In this document: one piece after another, positions 16,164-24,947 of the stretch
Layout: each line of letters starts with the position of its first letter
How positions within the stretch are numbered: position 1 is the first letter of the stretch
NCBI RefSeq assembly: GCF_001541925.1
Contig: NZ_LQMW01000023.1
Location: forward strand, 36,940 to 100,939
Direction: 5' to 3'
Length of the DNA: 64,000 bases
From: Nitrosopumilus sp. Nsub
Lineage (GTDB): Archaea; Thermoproteota; Nitrososphaeria; Nitrososphaerales; Nitrosopumilaceae
Made by a program: the position numbers and the translations under genes
Notes under the pieces: model-generated
Databases searched by the model: none
What the model saw: the letters and a program-made list of their open reading frames with translations, nothing else
Told to the model about the DNA's origin: nothing

Positions 16164-17413
16164 TTTCTAATTCGTTCAATTCTAATTTTTTGTGGAATAT
16201 TTTTTGAAACTTTTTCAACCACTATTCTAAGATCTTCTAATTCAATCTTATCTCCTTCTTGTGGAATGTCTTGTAATCTTTCATGTAGTAATCCATTGAG
16301 TGTTGCATAATCATCCCCGTCGGGAATTTTTTTTGTAAAAATTTTATTAATTACATCAATTTCTACGTCTCCATTTGTAATTATTGTATCTTGATCAATT
16401 CTTTCATATCCTTTTTCTCTAGTAATGTCAGTTTCATCTTCGATTTCCCCAACAATTTCTTCTAATAGATCTTCTAATGTAACTAAACCTTCTACGCCTC
16501 CATGCTCATCTACAACCATGGCCATGTGTGTTTTCCTTCCTTTCATTTCTTTTAGTAATGAACTAACCATTTTTTCTTGTGATGCAAAAACAGGTTTCCT
16601 TGCAATCTGTTCTAAACTAACTACTTCGTTTTCTTTTTCTAATTCCTTCAAAACATCTCTTACATGAATAAAACCTACAATGTCGTCTCTGGTATTTCCG
16701 TAAATTGGAATTCGTGAATGTCCACTTTGATTAATTAGTGGTAATGCTTCAAAAAGTAGAATTTTTGAATTCAATGTAAACATCTTTGTTCTTGGGGTCA
16801 TAACAGAACGAATTACTGTGTCATCAAAATTTAATGCACCATGTACTAACTCCATTTCTTCTTTTTCTAGTGCTTTTTCTTCTAATCCTTGATCAATCAC
16901 TCCTTTGATTTCTTCTTCGGTAATTGGAGGTGGGGTGTGACTACTTCCAGTAATTTTTACAACTCCTTTTGTAATGACTTCAAAAAATTTTACTATTGGA
17001 TAAAATACATAACTGAATGCTAGTAACACTGGGGCATATCTTAATGCAACTTTCGTTGAATTTGCATTACAATATGTTTTTGGTGTAATTTCTCCAAATA
17101 CTAATATTAAAAATGTCATTACTCCTACGGCAATTCCTAATCCGTCATTTCCAAATAATCTGATTGCCACACTAGTTGCTAATGCAGATGCACCAACATT
17201 CACTAAATTATTTCCCAGATTAACACTGGACATCATCCAACTTGGATTCATTTTTAATTTGTGTAATGCTTTAGAACCTTTTTTTCCTTCATTAAATAAT
17301 TGAACTACTTTTGATTTTCTAACTCCTACTAATGCAACTTCTAGACCACTAAAAAATCCCGATAATCCAATTAAAACGGACAATGCCGTTATTTCAATCC
17401 ATAAATCTACCAT
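16160..17413 (-). CDS. CNNM/CorC-type membrane protein with CBS pair
   Basis: A 417-residue HlyC/CorC-family protein. Residues 1-190 form the DUF21/CNNM transmembrane domain (three to four segments; GLSGFFSGLEVALVGVRKSK, then NLVNVGASALATSVAIRLFG). A CBS pair spans about 200-330 (MTPRTKMFTL, HSRIPIYGNTRDDIVGFIHV, HMAMVVDEHGGVEGLVTLED), and the C-terminal transporter-associated FAD-like domain follows (YATLNGLLHERLQDIPQEGD). The family is linked to magnesium or cobalt export and membrane integrity. Substrate is not provable here. Confidence 0.92.
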   Translation of the reverse strand: MVDLWIEITALSVLIGLSGFFSGLEVALVGVRKSKVVQLFNEGKKGSKALHKLKMNPSWMMSSVNLGNNLVNVGASALATSVAIRLFGNDGLGIAVGVMTFLILVFGEITPKTYCNANSTKVALRYAPVLLAFSYVFYPIVKFFEVITKGVVKITGSSHTPPPITEEEIKGVIDQGLEEKALEKEEMELVHGALNFDDTVIRSVMTPRTKMFTLNSKILLFEALPLINQSGHSRIPIYGNTRDDIVGFIHVRDVLKELEKENEVVSLEQIARKPVFASQEKMVSSLLKEMKGRKTHMAMVVDEHGGVEGLVTLEDLLEEIVGEIEDETDITREKGYERIDQDTIITNGDVEIDVINKIFTKKIPDGDDYATLNGLLHERLQDIPQEGDKIELEDLRIVVEKVSKNIPQKIRIERIRN

Positions 17414-17549
17414 GATTGTTTCCTTGAAAATTCGTTAGAACTACTATTTTTCATTTAGTTTTTTTGCACCATCTTTTGGTAAGGTGATTTAACAATTGAT
17501 GGATTTAAACTCTTCAGTTTTCTTAAACTTGATATTAAAAATTTTGAGG

Positions 17550-18887
17550 CTAATTTTTTGGAGGATTTGCAAATGTATTTTCTGAATTATTGTGATAATC
17601 TACTGGAATCATGGCATCTTTTTGTCTGCCTGTAAGTATGCCTACCACTGTGTCGTCTTTTTTAATAATTCCTTCATTCATCAATTTTTTTATTCCAGCA
17701 ACTGACGCACCTGATGCCATTTCACAATCAAATCCATTCAGTCCAACTACTGACATACCATCTAGCATTTCTGAATCTGTTACTGTTGTAGCTACGCCAT
17801 TTGTAAATTCTAATGCTCTTAATCCTTTCAAAATATTTGCAGGTCTTCCAATTTGAATTGCAGTAGCTTTAGTTTTTGGTCTAATGCCTTCTTTATCCAA
17901 ATGATCATAGTATCTTGAAATTAATTCTGTATTTGGTTCTCCCTTATTCCATCTCAATTCTTCATTTTCAAATTCGCCATTATACAAATCAGATAATGTA
18001 CTTGCACCTTCTGAATTAATCACTGCAATTCTTGGTATTTTTTTAATCCATCCCCATTCATATAATTCCATTAGTGCTTTTCCACAACTTGAAGTATTTC
18101 CTAAAGCTCCTCCTGGATAAACAATCCAATCGGGTACATCCCAATTCAAATATTCTAATGCTCTAAATGGAATTGTTTTTTGTCCTTCAATTCTGAATGG
18201 ATTAACTGAATTTACTGTATATCCATCATGATTTTTTGCATCCTCTAATGATTGTTTTAATGCATCATCAAAATTTCCTTCAACTTCTACAATTTGAGCT
18301 CCAAATTGATATGCTTGACTAAGTTTTCCTGGTGCAATTTGTCCTGCAGGAATATATACATCACAGTCAATTCCTTCGTTTGCTGCAAACATACCCGCAG
18401 AAGCGGAAGTATTTCCAGTTGATGCACAAACAATTTTTTTTGCTCCTACTAATTTGGCATGAGTTACTGCCGTTACCATTCCGTTATCTTTGAATGATCC
18501 GCTGGGATTGTATCCTTCTGGTTGTAACCATAATCCTTCTTTATTAATTCCTAAAAAATCTGCAGCTTTAGACATGTGATATGGTTTGGATTGTCTTCCT
18601 TCTGCACCATCTAATGACACCAAAAACTTTGAACATTCTTCTAAACTTTCTGTATCAATTTGACAAAAATTTAATAATTCTCTAAATCTCCAAATTCCAC
18701 TTTCATTAAATATACTGCCTTTTGAATTTCGTCTTTCATAAAATGTATCTTTTAGTTTTGTGGAAGGATTATTTTTGTATTTTACATCTAACACATGTCC
18801 CTTCTCACATTGTACATTTGTACTGGTAATGGGATATTCTAAACCACATTTTGGATGTACACATTTTAGATAAGCATCTTCTTGCAT
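17550..18887 (-). CDS. thrC: Threonine synthase with N-terminal zinc ribbon
   Basis: A PLP enzyme converting O-phosphohomoserine to threonine. It is 445 residues long. An N-terminal ribbon (C9, C14, C27, H31) precedes the fold-type II catalytic domain. The PLP Lys is K133 in GYNPSGSFKDNGM; the phosphate-binding loop CASTGNTSASAG follows, and a glycine-rich IVYPGGALGNTSS comes later. The protein matches archaeal ThrC in length. It lies 137 bases from the CorC-like gene and is probably its own transcript. Confidence 0.93.
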   Translation of the reverse strand: MQEDAYLKCVHPKCGLEYPITSTNVQCEKGHVLDVKYKNNPSTKLKDTFYERRNSKGSIFNESGIWRFRELLNFCQIDTESLEECSKFLVSLDGAEGRQSKPYHMSKAADFLGINKEGLWLQPEGYNPSGSFKDNGMVTAVTHAKLVGAKKIVCASTGNTSASAGMFAANEGIDCDVYIPAGQIAPGKLSQAYQFGAQIVEVEGNFDDALKQSLEDAKNHDGYTVNSVNPFRIEGQKTIPFRALEYLNWDVPDWIVYPGGALGNTSSCGKALMELYEWGWIKKIPRIAVINSEGASTLSDLYNGEFENEELRWNKGEPNTELISRYYDHLDKEGIRPKTKATAIQIGRPANILKGLRALEFTNGVATTVTDSEMLDGMSVVGLNGFDCEMASGASVAGIKKLMNEGIIKKDDTVVGILTGRQKDAMIPVDYHNNSENTFANPPKN

Positions 18888-18992
18888 GTGTAATTGTTGA
18901 AAATTGCTAATAATTTAAAGCAAACGTGAATAATATACACAAGTCTAGTTAATTTCCTAAACTTTAGATTGGTGTTGTTTTTTTGAAATTAT

Positions 18993-19367
18993 ATGGTCAC
19001 ATATGTGGAATATTTGAAGAGTATTCTAAATCGTATTGTAGATTCTTACAAGGTTCTTGAGGCTATTGAGGATAAGCCAGGGGATCTTAAAAAAATTGAA
19101 AAAGAAATGCTAAAAATTAATGGATTTATCAAAGTTGTGTCCAATAAGATTGAAATTGAAAAGATCCCTTTAGCTGATTTTAAAATTATCAAAAAAAAAT
19201 TTGCAGATTATTTGAATGCATATTCATTTGAAAAGGAAATTGAAACTATGGCCCCTTTGTATTCCAATGATGTAAATCGCATTAAAAATATGAGGTTGAA
19301 AATTATAGAATCCTTAAAAAATAATAATATGATGAATACTGTTCATGAATTATTGGAAAAACTATGA
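18993..19367 (+). CDS. Helical hypothetical protein
   Basis: A 124-residue all-helical soluble protein (VEYLKSILNRIVDSYKVLEA, later EIEKIPLADFKIIKKKFAD). No motif is recognised. Its stop overlaps the start of the following micro-gene (ATGA), so the two are translationally coupled, which suggests a joint function with the Cys-rich protein. It is divergent from threonine synthase. Confidence 0.65.
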   Translation: MVTYVEYLKSILNRIVDSYKVLEAIEDKPGDLKKIEKEMLKINGFIKVVSNKIEIEKIPLADFKIIKKKFADYLNAYSFEKEIETMAPLYSNDVNRIKNMRLKIIESLKNNNMMNTVHELLEKL

Positions 19368-19462
19368 CTGGTCAAAAAAAATGTGTTTTGTGTGGATGTA
19401 AAGATCATCGATTAATTGGATGCTCTAAACATCTTTCAAAAAAATGTAATTGTTTCAAATAA
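19364..19462 (+). CDS. Cys/His-rich micro-protein, 32 residues
   Basis: Begins MTGQKKCVLCGCKDHRLIGC and ends SKHLSKKCNCFK. Cysteines at 7, 10, 12, 20, 28 and 30 plus two histidines could hold zinc or another metal. The ATG overlaps the stop of the upstream gene by four bases (ATGA), good evidence that it is translated. It is convergent with another Cys-rich micro-gene two bases away. Confidence 0.6.
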   Translation: MTGQKKCVLCGCKDHRLIGCSKHLSKKCNCFK

Positions 19463-19464
19463 TC

Positions 19465-19581
19465 TTATTTTCTTCTAGGGCCTGATCTCTCGTGAAAATT
19501 TAAACAACATTTGCATTCTTTTTCTAAACATTCATTTTCATAATGATGATCACATATTCCACATTCACAACTTTTAGACAT
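19465..19581 (-). CDS. Cys/His-rich micro-protein, 38 residues
   Basis: Begins MSKSCECGICDHHYENECLE and continues KECKCCLNFHERSG. There are seven cysteines (5, 7, 10, 18, 23, 25, 26) and three histidines, clearly a metal-binding composition. Its stop is two bases from the stop of the convergent Cys-rich micro-gene. A tail of RSGPRRK is basic. Function unknown. Confidence 0.6.
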   Translation of the reverse strand: MSKSCECGICDHHYENECLEKECKCCLNFHERSGPRRK

Positions 19582-19655
19582 ATCTCTAGTACTGTAATTT
19601 TTTTTAGAATTTATCCCTTGCCTTAATTTAATGTGATTTTAAGGTCAAATTGGAA

Positions 19656-19973
19656 TTATTTTTTTGATTTTGATTTTTTTATTGGTTTTTCTTTGGCTGC
19701 TAATTCTTTTTCAATCTCTTCAGCCTTGTTATCTACTGCTTTGATAATTTCTTGAATTAGTCCATCAAGATCACTATCTTCAACTTCTGGTTCGACTGTG
19801 CTTGCAATATCTGTAATTGTGCTTGAAATTTCAGCACTAACATCTTCGAAACTTTCTGGATCTTCATATGCTGCATTGTACAGATTTTTTAAATTATTTA
19901 CATGTCCAATTACTTGCTCAGTTATTGTAACTGTATAATCAGTTCCATTAATGTCAAATTCTTTTGAACTCAT
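19656..19973 (-). CDS. Acidic hypothetical protein with Lys-rich tail
   Basis: A roughly 105-residue protein with a short beta start (FDINGTDYTVTITEQV), a long acidic helical middle (EPEVEDSDLDGLIQEI) and a basic end (KPIKKSKSKK). I chose ATG 19973 over 19985. No family is recognised. Next on the same strand, 64 bases upstream, is the 20038 gene. Confidence 0.6.
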   Translation of the reverse strand: MSSKEFDINGTDYTVTITEQVIGHVNNLKNLYNAAYEDPESFEDVSAEISSTITDIASTVEPEVEDSDLDGLIQEIIKAVDNKAEEIEKELAAKEKPIKKSKSKK

Positions 19974-20037
19974 ACTGATTTTCAAATTGAGATGTTTATA
20001 ATGTTTTTCAGGACCTGTCTAGTTTGATGTTGAATTA

Positions 20038-20487
20038 CTAAAATATAATATAGTCTAATGCTGCTGCATCACTAATCAACCTAGTATGTTTTGAACCTAC
20101 CACGTAACCATTTTTGATATCTTCTGTAGGAATCCATCTATTTGTGGATGTATAATGTCTTTTTTCTGACAATTCTCTTTCAATTTCTTCTATGTCGAAT
20201 TCAGCTTCTTCCACTTCTTGCGTCGTTAGATGTTTAATGGTAACAAGAATTTTTGTAACTTTAACACGATCACCAAATTTCCATTTCATTACTGGATTTT
20301 CATCAGACACCTCTAAAATTTTAATTTTCATCTGTTTTTTCCCAAAAGCATCACGACTGATGAGTGCTCTTTCATCAGTGAATTCTTCAAAACTTATTCT
20401 TGAATTAACTTCTGCATCTGATACTGTCTCTAGTAATGATTCTGTTGTTGATTCAATTTGTTCATCTTTTGGATTTTCTTCAGACAT
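20038..20487 (-). CDS. Hypothetical protein
   Basis: A 149-residue soluble protein: an acidic disordered N-terminus (residues 1-30), then a beta-rich core (KKQMKIKILEVSDENPVMKW, FGDRVKVTKILVTIKHL), then EEIERELSEKRHYTSTNRW and a conserved-looking end ISDAAALDYIIF. An OB- or SH3-like barrel is possible but unproven. Likely lineage-specific. Confidence 0.6.
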   Translation of the reverse strand: MSEENPKDEQIESTTESLLETVSDAEVNSRISFEEFTDERALISRDAFGKKQMKIKILEVSDENPVMKWKFGDRVKVTKILVTIKHLTTQEVEEAEFDIEEIERELSEKRHYTSTNRWIPTEDIKNGYVVGSKHTRLISDAAALDYIIF

Positions 20488-20537
20488 ACTATAGCCTCAT
20501 CATTTATCCTTAATAATGATTTGAACTAATTATGTGG

Positions 20538-21107
20538 TTAGGCACTAGTCCTTTGTTTTGTTTTAAATGGCATTTTACATTCTTTTAAAAATAATTCTTC
20601 TTTTTTACCATTAATTTTTGAATAGATCTTTCCATCATATGTGCAAATACAGTCAGTAATCTCTAATTTATTATCCCAAATTTTAAAAAATTCTCTTAAT
20701 TCTCTATTCTTGTACATTCCAACATCTACTCGTTTTTTTGATAGAAATTTGAATGCCAGTAAAACCTGTTTATTTTTGTAAATATCAAAAGTTTTAATCC
20801 AATCTAAACATCGTTGAATTTGATCTGCAGGTACTGGCAATGTTGTACTGGTACCGGATTTTGCTTCAATTGTAAAAATTGTGCTTATTTCTGTATTTAC
20901 TGCCAATACATCCGGTAATGCAATGCTGGGAGATCCTAATCTGAAGGCTTTCCAATTTTCTGTTTTTTTAAATCTTTTAACAATTGTATCTTCCCATTGA
21001 TATCCTCTTTGTCTACGTGTTTTTGCTGCATTTTGATGATTAGATTTTTTCATTTCATTTTTTTGTTTTGTTAATGTAATTGATTTCAAATTTTTATTCA
21101 TAGGCAT
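20538..21107 (-). CDS. Holliday-junction-resolvase-like PD-(D/E)XK nuclease (Hjc type)
   Basis: A 189-residue nuclease-like protein. RRQRGYQWEDTIVKRF holds the Hjc-type RxxGxxxE start, RLGSPSIALPDVLAV the metal-binding Asp, and FTIEAKSG the E-x-K pair, in the order and spacing of archaeal Hjc. Hjc resolves four-way DNA junctions as a dimer. The core is about 120 residues; an N-terminal basic extension and a C-terminal 50-residue tail are extra. An internal ATG at 21053 is an alternative start. It could also be a different member of the same superfamily. Confidence 0.75.
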   Translation of the reverse strand: MPMNKNLKSITLTKQKNEMKKSNHQNAAKTRRQRGYQWEDTIVKRFKKTENWKAFRLGSPSIALPDVLAVNTEISTIFTIEAKSGTSTTLPVPADQIQRCLDWIKTFDIYKNKQVLLAFKFLSKKRVDVGMYKNRELREFFKIWDNKLEITDCICTYDGKIYSKINGKKEELFLKECKMPFKTKQRTSA

Positions 21108-21251
21108 TTTCTATTAGTTTAGATTTAGTAGTCTTGGTAATTACACTATTACTCAACAATATCTATGATTTCAGTCATACAAATTACTCATTTAACAAAA
21201 ACATGTTATTTATGATCTAATTGTATATACTTGAAAAAATTATTCTTTTTA

Positions 21252-21461
21252 ATGTCTGAATTTAATGTTGAAAAATTATTTGAAAAACGTGATTCTTATC
21301 TAAATATTTTGAAACATCTTAGTTTTGAATTAATGATGGAACCAACTGATGATGAAATCAAAAAAATTAATGAATTGGAAAAAAATACCTTACATGAATT
21401 AGATTTAATTCAAAAAGAAATATCGGACATTTTATCCAAAAATGATAATTCGATACAATGA
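21252..21461 (+). CDS. Small coiled-coil hypothetical protein
   Basis: About 69 residues, acidic and helical (EPTDDEIKKINELEKNTLHE then LDLIQKEISDIL). I chose the ATG at 21252 because the upstream codons (KKLFFL) look like noise. It precedes the methyltransferase-like gene by 30 bases on the same strand and may share its transcript. No function can be assigned. Confidence 0.55.
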   Translation: MSEFNVEKLFEKRDSYLNILKHLSFELMMEPTDDEIKKINELEKNTLHELDLIQKEISDILSKNDNSIQ

Positions 21462-21491
21462 GTTTATCATACCCATTATTTTAGAAATTTT

Positions 21492-22319
21492 ATGATTGAA
21501 GAGATAGTTGATAATTTAATTAAGATTAAGCAAAATTTTGCACAAAATTATACCGGTAATGCACATATTCAAGAAATTCTACCTTTAGAATCTTCAAAAG
21601 AATTTCCTATCAACCCACAACATTTAGAACAATTACATATTTTTGCACAGAAAAACCCCATCTATTTAAACTCCTTTGAGGAAAAAATTCTTGAATTTCC
21701 TTGTATGGTCTATGAAGGGGATATCAACGAATATTGGTTAAACAGTATCAAACATGGTTCAAGTTGTCAACCCTTCTATCCGACATGGATAATGTCTGCA
21801 TATGTTATGTCTTTAGTTGCAAAAAAAATTGGTTATTCTGAACTTGTAGATATTGGATCCGGGGATGGCCGAATTGCATATTGTGGAAAAATATTGGATT
21901 TTAATTCTCACAGTATTGAAATTGATAATGTATTGGTAGATTTACAAAATACAATTTGCATGAACACAAAACAAAATTTTAATCCAAAATGTGATGATGC
22001 ATTAGAATTCAATTACTCCAAATTAAATTTACAAAACCCTGTATTCTTTATAGGTGGACTAGCTCAAATGGGCGGAGATATTTTGGCTACTAGTATTATC
22101 AAAAAAATCAATTTAATTGATAATTTAAAAAATAAAACTGGAGTTGTTTTTGCAGGTAGTAATACTAAAAGACAATTATCTGGAAATTTGTCTGATGGTG
22201 GTTGGAGTTCTCTTATTGAAGAAAATCAATTATCTGTCATTGAAACTGTTTCATTGCCAACTGTATGGACTTTTGATCAAAATGTTGAAACTCCGTATAT
22301 TTTCACAAAATTCAAATAA
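21492..22319 (+). CDS. Class I SAM-dependent methyltransferase-like protein
   Basis: A 275-residue protein. The SAM motif I is seen as ELVDIGSGDGRIAYCGK (about residues 117-133), followed by an acidic strand end SIEIDN (motif II). The N-terminal 100 residues are helical and unrecognised, with SCQPFYPTWIMSAYVMSLV just before the SAM domain. The target is unknown. It ends eight bases inside the convergent DUF35 gene. Confidence 0.7.
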   Translation: MIEEIVDNLIKIKQNFAQNYTGNAHIQEILPLESSKEFPINPQHLEQLHIFAQKNPIYLNSFEEKILEFPCMVYEGDINEYWLNSIKHGSSCQPFYPTWIMSAYVMSLVAKKIGYSELVDIGSGDGRIAYCGKILDFNSHSIEIDNVLVDLQNTICMNTKQNFNPKCDDALEFNYSKLNLQNPVFFIGGLAQMGGDILATSIIKKINLIDNLKNKTGVVFAGSNTKRQLSGNLSDGGWSSLIEENQLSVIETVSLPTVWTFDQNVETPYIFTKFK

Positions 22320-22620
22320 TTTGAAAAAAATATGTACCATTTAAAATTCCGCATTTTAAAATTTTAACAATTTGTCCATTTTCTGGTTTTTCTTTCATTT
22401 TTGCTATTAATCTAAAAGTATCTAAAAATTCTACCACGCAAAAATATTCGTCATTTTGCTTTGAATATTCTATAATTTTACCTGAAAATTGTCCAGATTT
22501 TAGGCATGTTTCATTATAACAAACATCACAAAATTCACTAGGCGGCCAAATAATTTTCTTACATGATGTACACTCTGGAATAGTGAAATTACCTCTAGTT
22601 AATTCATCTTCAAAATTCAT
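22312..22620 (-). CDS. DUF35/ChsH2-like zinc ribbon plus OB-fold protein
   Basis: A 102-residue acyl-CoA-associated protein. The rubredoxin-like zinc ribbon has C17xxC20 and C31xxC34; an OB-fold follows (SGKIIEYSKQNDEYFCVVEF). DUF35 proteins pair with thiolases and, in archaea, bridge thiolase and HMG-CoA synthase to channel acetoacetyl-CoA. The start overlaps the thiolase stop by four bases, so the pair is translationally coupled and probably forms a complex. The HMG-CoA synthase is not in this cluster. Confidence 0.88.
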   Translation of the reverse strand: MNFEDELTRGNFTIPECTSCKKIIWPPSEFCDVCYNETCLKSGQFSGKIIEYSKQNDEYFCVVEFLDTFRLIAKMKEKPENGQIVKILKCGILNGTYFFQII

Positions 22621-23726
22621 TTTTCTAGAACCAAAACTGTTGATGATGTAGCTGCAGCTGACATGTTATGAACTAAACCTACTTCTGGATCCTTTAATTG
22701 TCTGTTATCTGCAGATTGTTGTAATTGTTTTACAATTTCTATAGTTTGAGATACTCCTGTTGCTCCTAATGGATGCCCACAACCAATTAACCCTCCACGT
22801 GGATTTATCTTAAAATTATTAGTTTCATGTAATTTTTTAATCAAATTCATTCCTTCACCTGTTTTTGAAAATCCTAAAGCCTCTAATGCCATTGGTTCAC
22901 ATACTGAAAATGCATCATGTATCTCTGCAACATCTACTTGTGAGATATTTTTATTTGCCATTTTTAATGCAGATTCACCTGCATGTTTAGTAGACGTCAT
23001 TGAAAATAATGATTCGTTTTTTGTAAATCCTGCAGATGTTGTTTTTTGTCCTATTCCACTAATCCAAATTGGTTCATCTGTAATCTTCTTTGACATTTCT
23101 TCTGATGCTAAAAGAATAGATGCTCCACCAGAACATGGTCTTGAACAATCTAATAATCTTAAATCTTCTGTTAATTTTTTAGAGTTTAGTACATCTTCAA
23201 CAGAGTATGTTTTTTTAGATAATGCATTGGGATTTTTCTGTGCTTGTTTGTGATTTTTAACTGAAACAATTGCTAGATCTTCTTCTGAGATGTTGAATTT
23301 TTGTTTATATGATTTTGAAAAAATTGATGCCCAAAATATCGGATGCTTAAATTCTCCTCGGGAATTATCCCATTCTAGAATTTGACCTGGACTATCATAT
23401 CTTTCTGCACCTGAAACAAGAACTATGTCTGCTAGCCCTGATGAAATATATGAAAATGCTGAAACTATTGAATTTGTTCCTGAATTGCATAAACTCTCTA
23501 TGGAATGAGCGATTTTTGGTTGAATTCCAACCATTTCTGAGAGAATTGCTGACAAATATTTTGAATTATTATTTGTTGAAACAAGTACTGCATCTATTAG
23601 ATTTTTATTAATTTCTGAATTTGTTTTAAAAAGTTGATTTGTACAATTATGTAAAATTGATTCAATTTTTTGATCTTCTTTTGTAAATGCGGTATTTCCA
23701 TAACCTACAATTCCAACTTTATTCAT
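22617..23726 (-). CDS. Thiolase-family protein (acetyl-CoA acetyltransferase / SCP-x type)
   Basis: A 369-residue thiolase. The nucleophile is C80 in ESLCNSGTNS; downstream are HDAFSVCEPMAL and GGLIGCGHPLGATG, which carry the active-site His and second Cys. It belongs to the archaeal/SCP-x branch that works with DUF35. The reaction is Claisen condensation or thiolysis of acyl-CoA. Neighbours are DUF35 (overlapping) and an LLM oxidoreductase two bases upstream, forming one operon. The physiological substrate could be acetyl-CoA for isoprenoids or an acyl-CoA in catabolism. Confidence 0.88.
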   Translation of the reverse strand: MNKVGIVGYGNTAFTKEDQKIESILHNCTNQLFKTNSEINKNLIDAVLVSTNNNSKYLSAILSEMVGIQPKIAHSIESLCNSGTNSIVSAFSYISSGLADIVLVSGAERYDSPGQILEWDNSRGEFKHPIFWASIFSKSYKQKFNISEEDLAIVSVKNHKQAQKNPNALSKKTYSVEDVLNSKKLTEDLRLLDCSRPCSGGASILLASEEMSKKITDEPIWISGIGQKTTSAGFTKNESLFSMTSTKHAGESALKMANKNISQVDVAEIHDAFSVCEPMALEALGFSKTGEGMNLIKKLHETNNFKINPRGGLIGCGHPLGATGVSQTIEIVKQLQQSADNRQLKDPEVGLVHNMSAAATSSTVLVLEK

Positions 23727-23728
23727 AT

Positions 23729-24694
23729 CTAATTCTCCAGCAATGTTTTTTTTAACAATGAAAATGATTCTTTGGTATCTCCAATCGGGTTAAATTGAAT
23801 TATGGGTAAATCTATTCCTACGTCTCTAAATTTTTGTAATTGTTTTTTAATATCGCTTGGATTTCCAGCAATACATAATGAATTTAACATTGAATCTGTA
23901 ACTAATTCGTGATTTGATTTAAATCCTGAATTTTTAAATTCTTCATAAATATTTTTTGTTTCATTTTGAAATCCATTTTTAGATAAAAATTCTCTATAGA
24001 TACTACCTACGGAAACATAAAACGCAAGTGTCTTTTTTGCTCTTAAGATGGCCTCTTCTGCATTTTCAGATACACAAGTTATAATTTGACATGTAACATC
24101 AATTCTTTTTTTTGATTGCATTTTTGTAATTGTTTTTTTCATTTCTTCTAATGGTCTCAAATAGAAAATTACTCCATCTGCCATCTCCCATGTTAAATTA
24201 ACCATTTTTTCATTTATTGCTGCAAGATAAATTGGGATTGCATTTCTTTTTGGTTCAATTAGCAATGTAAAATTATTTAACTGAAAAATTTTGCCGGAAT
24301 AATTGATTTGTTTTTTTGATAACGCCATTCGAATAATTTCTACATATTCTTTCATTCTTTGAACTGGACTGTCAAATTTTGCTCCGTGAAAATCTTCTAC
24401 AATTGGGACACTGCTTGTACCTAATCCCAAAATAATTCTCCCATCTGATAATGTATCTGTTGTAGCAGCACCCATTGCAATTGTGGCTGGACTTCTAGAG
24501 TAAATGTTGATTATTGATGAGCCTATTTTTTGATTTTTTGTATTATTTGCTACTGCCGACATAATTGAAAAATTTTCCATCCCCCAAGTTTCTGGAATCC
24601 AAATTGAATCTATTTTTGAATCTGATAGGGATTTTGAACAATGTAATACCTCCTCAACAGACAGTAACGAGCCTAAACTACATGCTATACGCAT
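23729..24694 (-). CDS. LLM-class (F420-dependent) oxidoreductase
   Basis: A 321-residue TIM-barrel oxidoreductase of the luciferase-like family, close to methylene-tetrahydromethanopterin reductase. Features are SIWIPETWGMENFSIMSAVA, the glycine-rich GRIILGLGTSS, and the RMKEYVEIIRMAL helix. Coenzyme F420 is present in thaumarchaea and is the likely cofactor; this is inference. It starts the operon with thiolase and DUF35, so an acyl-CoA or aldehyde substrate is plausible. Confidence 0.85.
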   Translation of the reverse strand: MRIACSLGSLLSVEEVLHCSKSLSDSKIDSIWIPETWGMENFSIMSAVANNTKNQKIGSSIINIYSRSPATIAMGAATTDTLSDGRIILGLGTSSVPIVEDFHGAKFDSPVQRMKEYVEIIRMALSKKQINYSGKIFQLNNFTLLIEPKRNAIPIYLAAINEKMVNLTWEMADGVIFYLRPLEEMKKTITKMQSKKRIDVTCQIITCVSENAEEAILRAKKTLAFYVSVGSIYREFLSKNGFQNETKNIYEEFKNSGFKSNHELVTDSMLNSLCIAGNPSDIKKQLQKFRDVGIDLPIIQFNPIGDTKESFSLLKKTLLEN

Positions 24695-24794
24695 GAATTT
24701 AGTATGAATTATGCATATTCTAGTGTATCTGTTTTAGTAATAGGTGAATTTTGATTGAGGTAATTAATTATCCAATCAATTATCCAATAACATC

Positions 24795-24938
24795 ATGGCA
24801 GAACAGATTGTAAAAGAATCTAACAAAAATGAAAAATTTTGGAAAAATGCAACAAAATATGCTTCTGCTAGTAATGATGAATTATTTGTCGAAGAAGTTG
24901 CATACATGATGGTAACGCTACACCGAACTGGTGCCTAA
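24795..24938 (+). CDS. Small hypothetical protein, 47 residues
   Basis: Begins MAEQIVKESNKNEKFWKNAT and contains ASASNDELFVEEVAYMMVTL before ending HRTGA. Amphipathic helices and a balanced composition suggest a real soluble protein. It lies divergently from the LLM gene and converges with the nucleotidyltransferase ten bases away. No family recognised. Confidence 0.5.
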   Translation: MAEQIVKESNKNEKFWKNATKYASASNDELFVEEVAYMMVTLHRTGA

Positions 24939-24947
24939 TCTAATATT

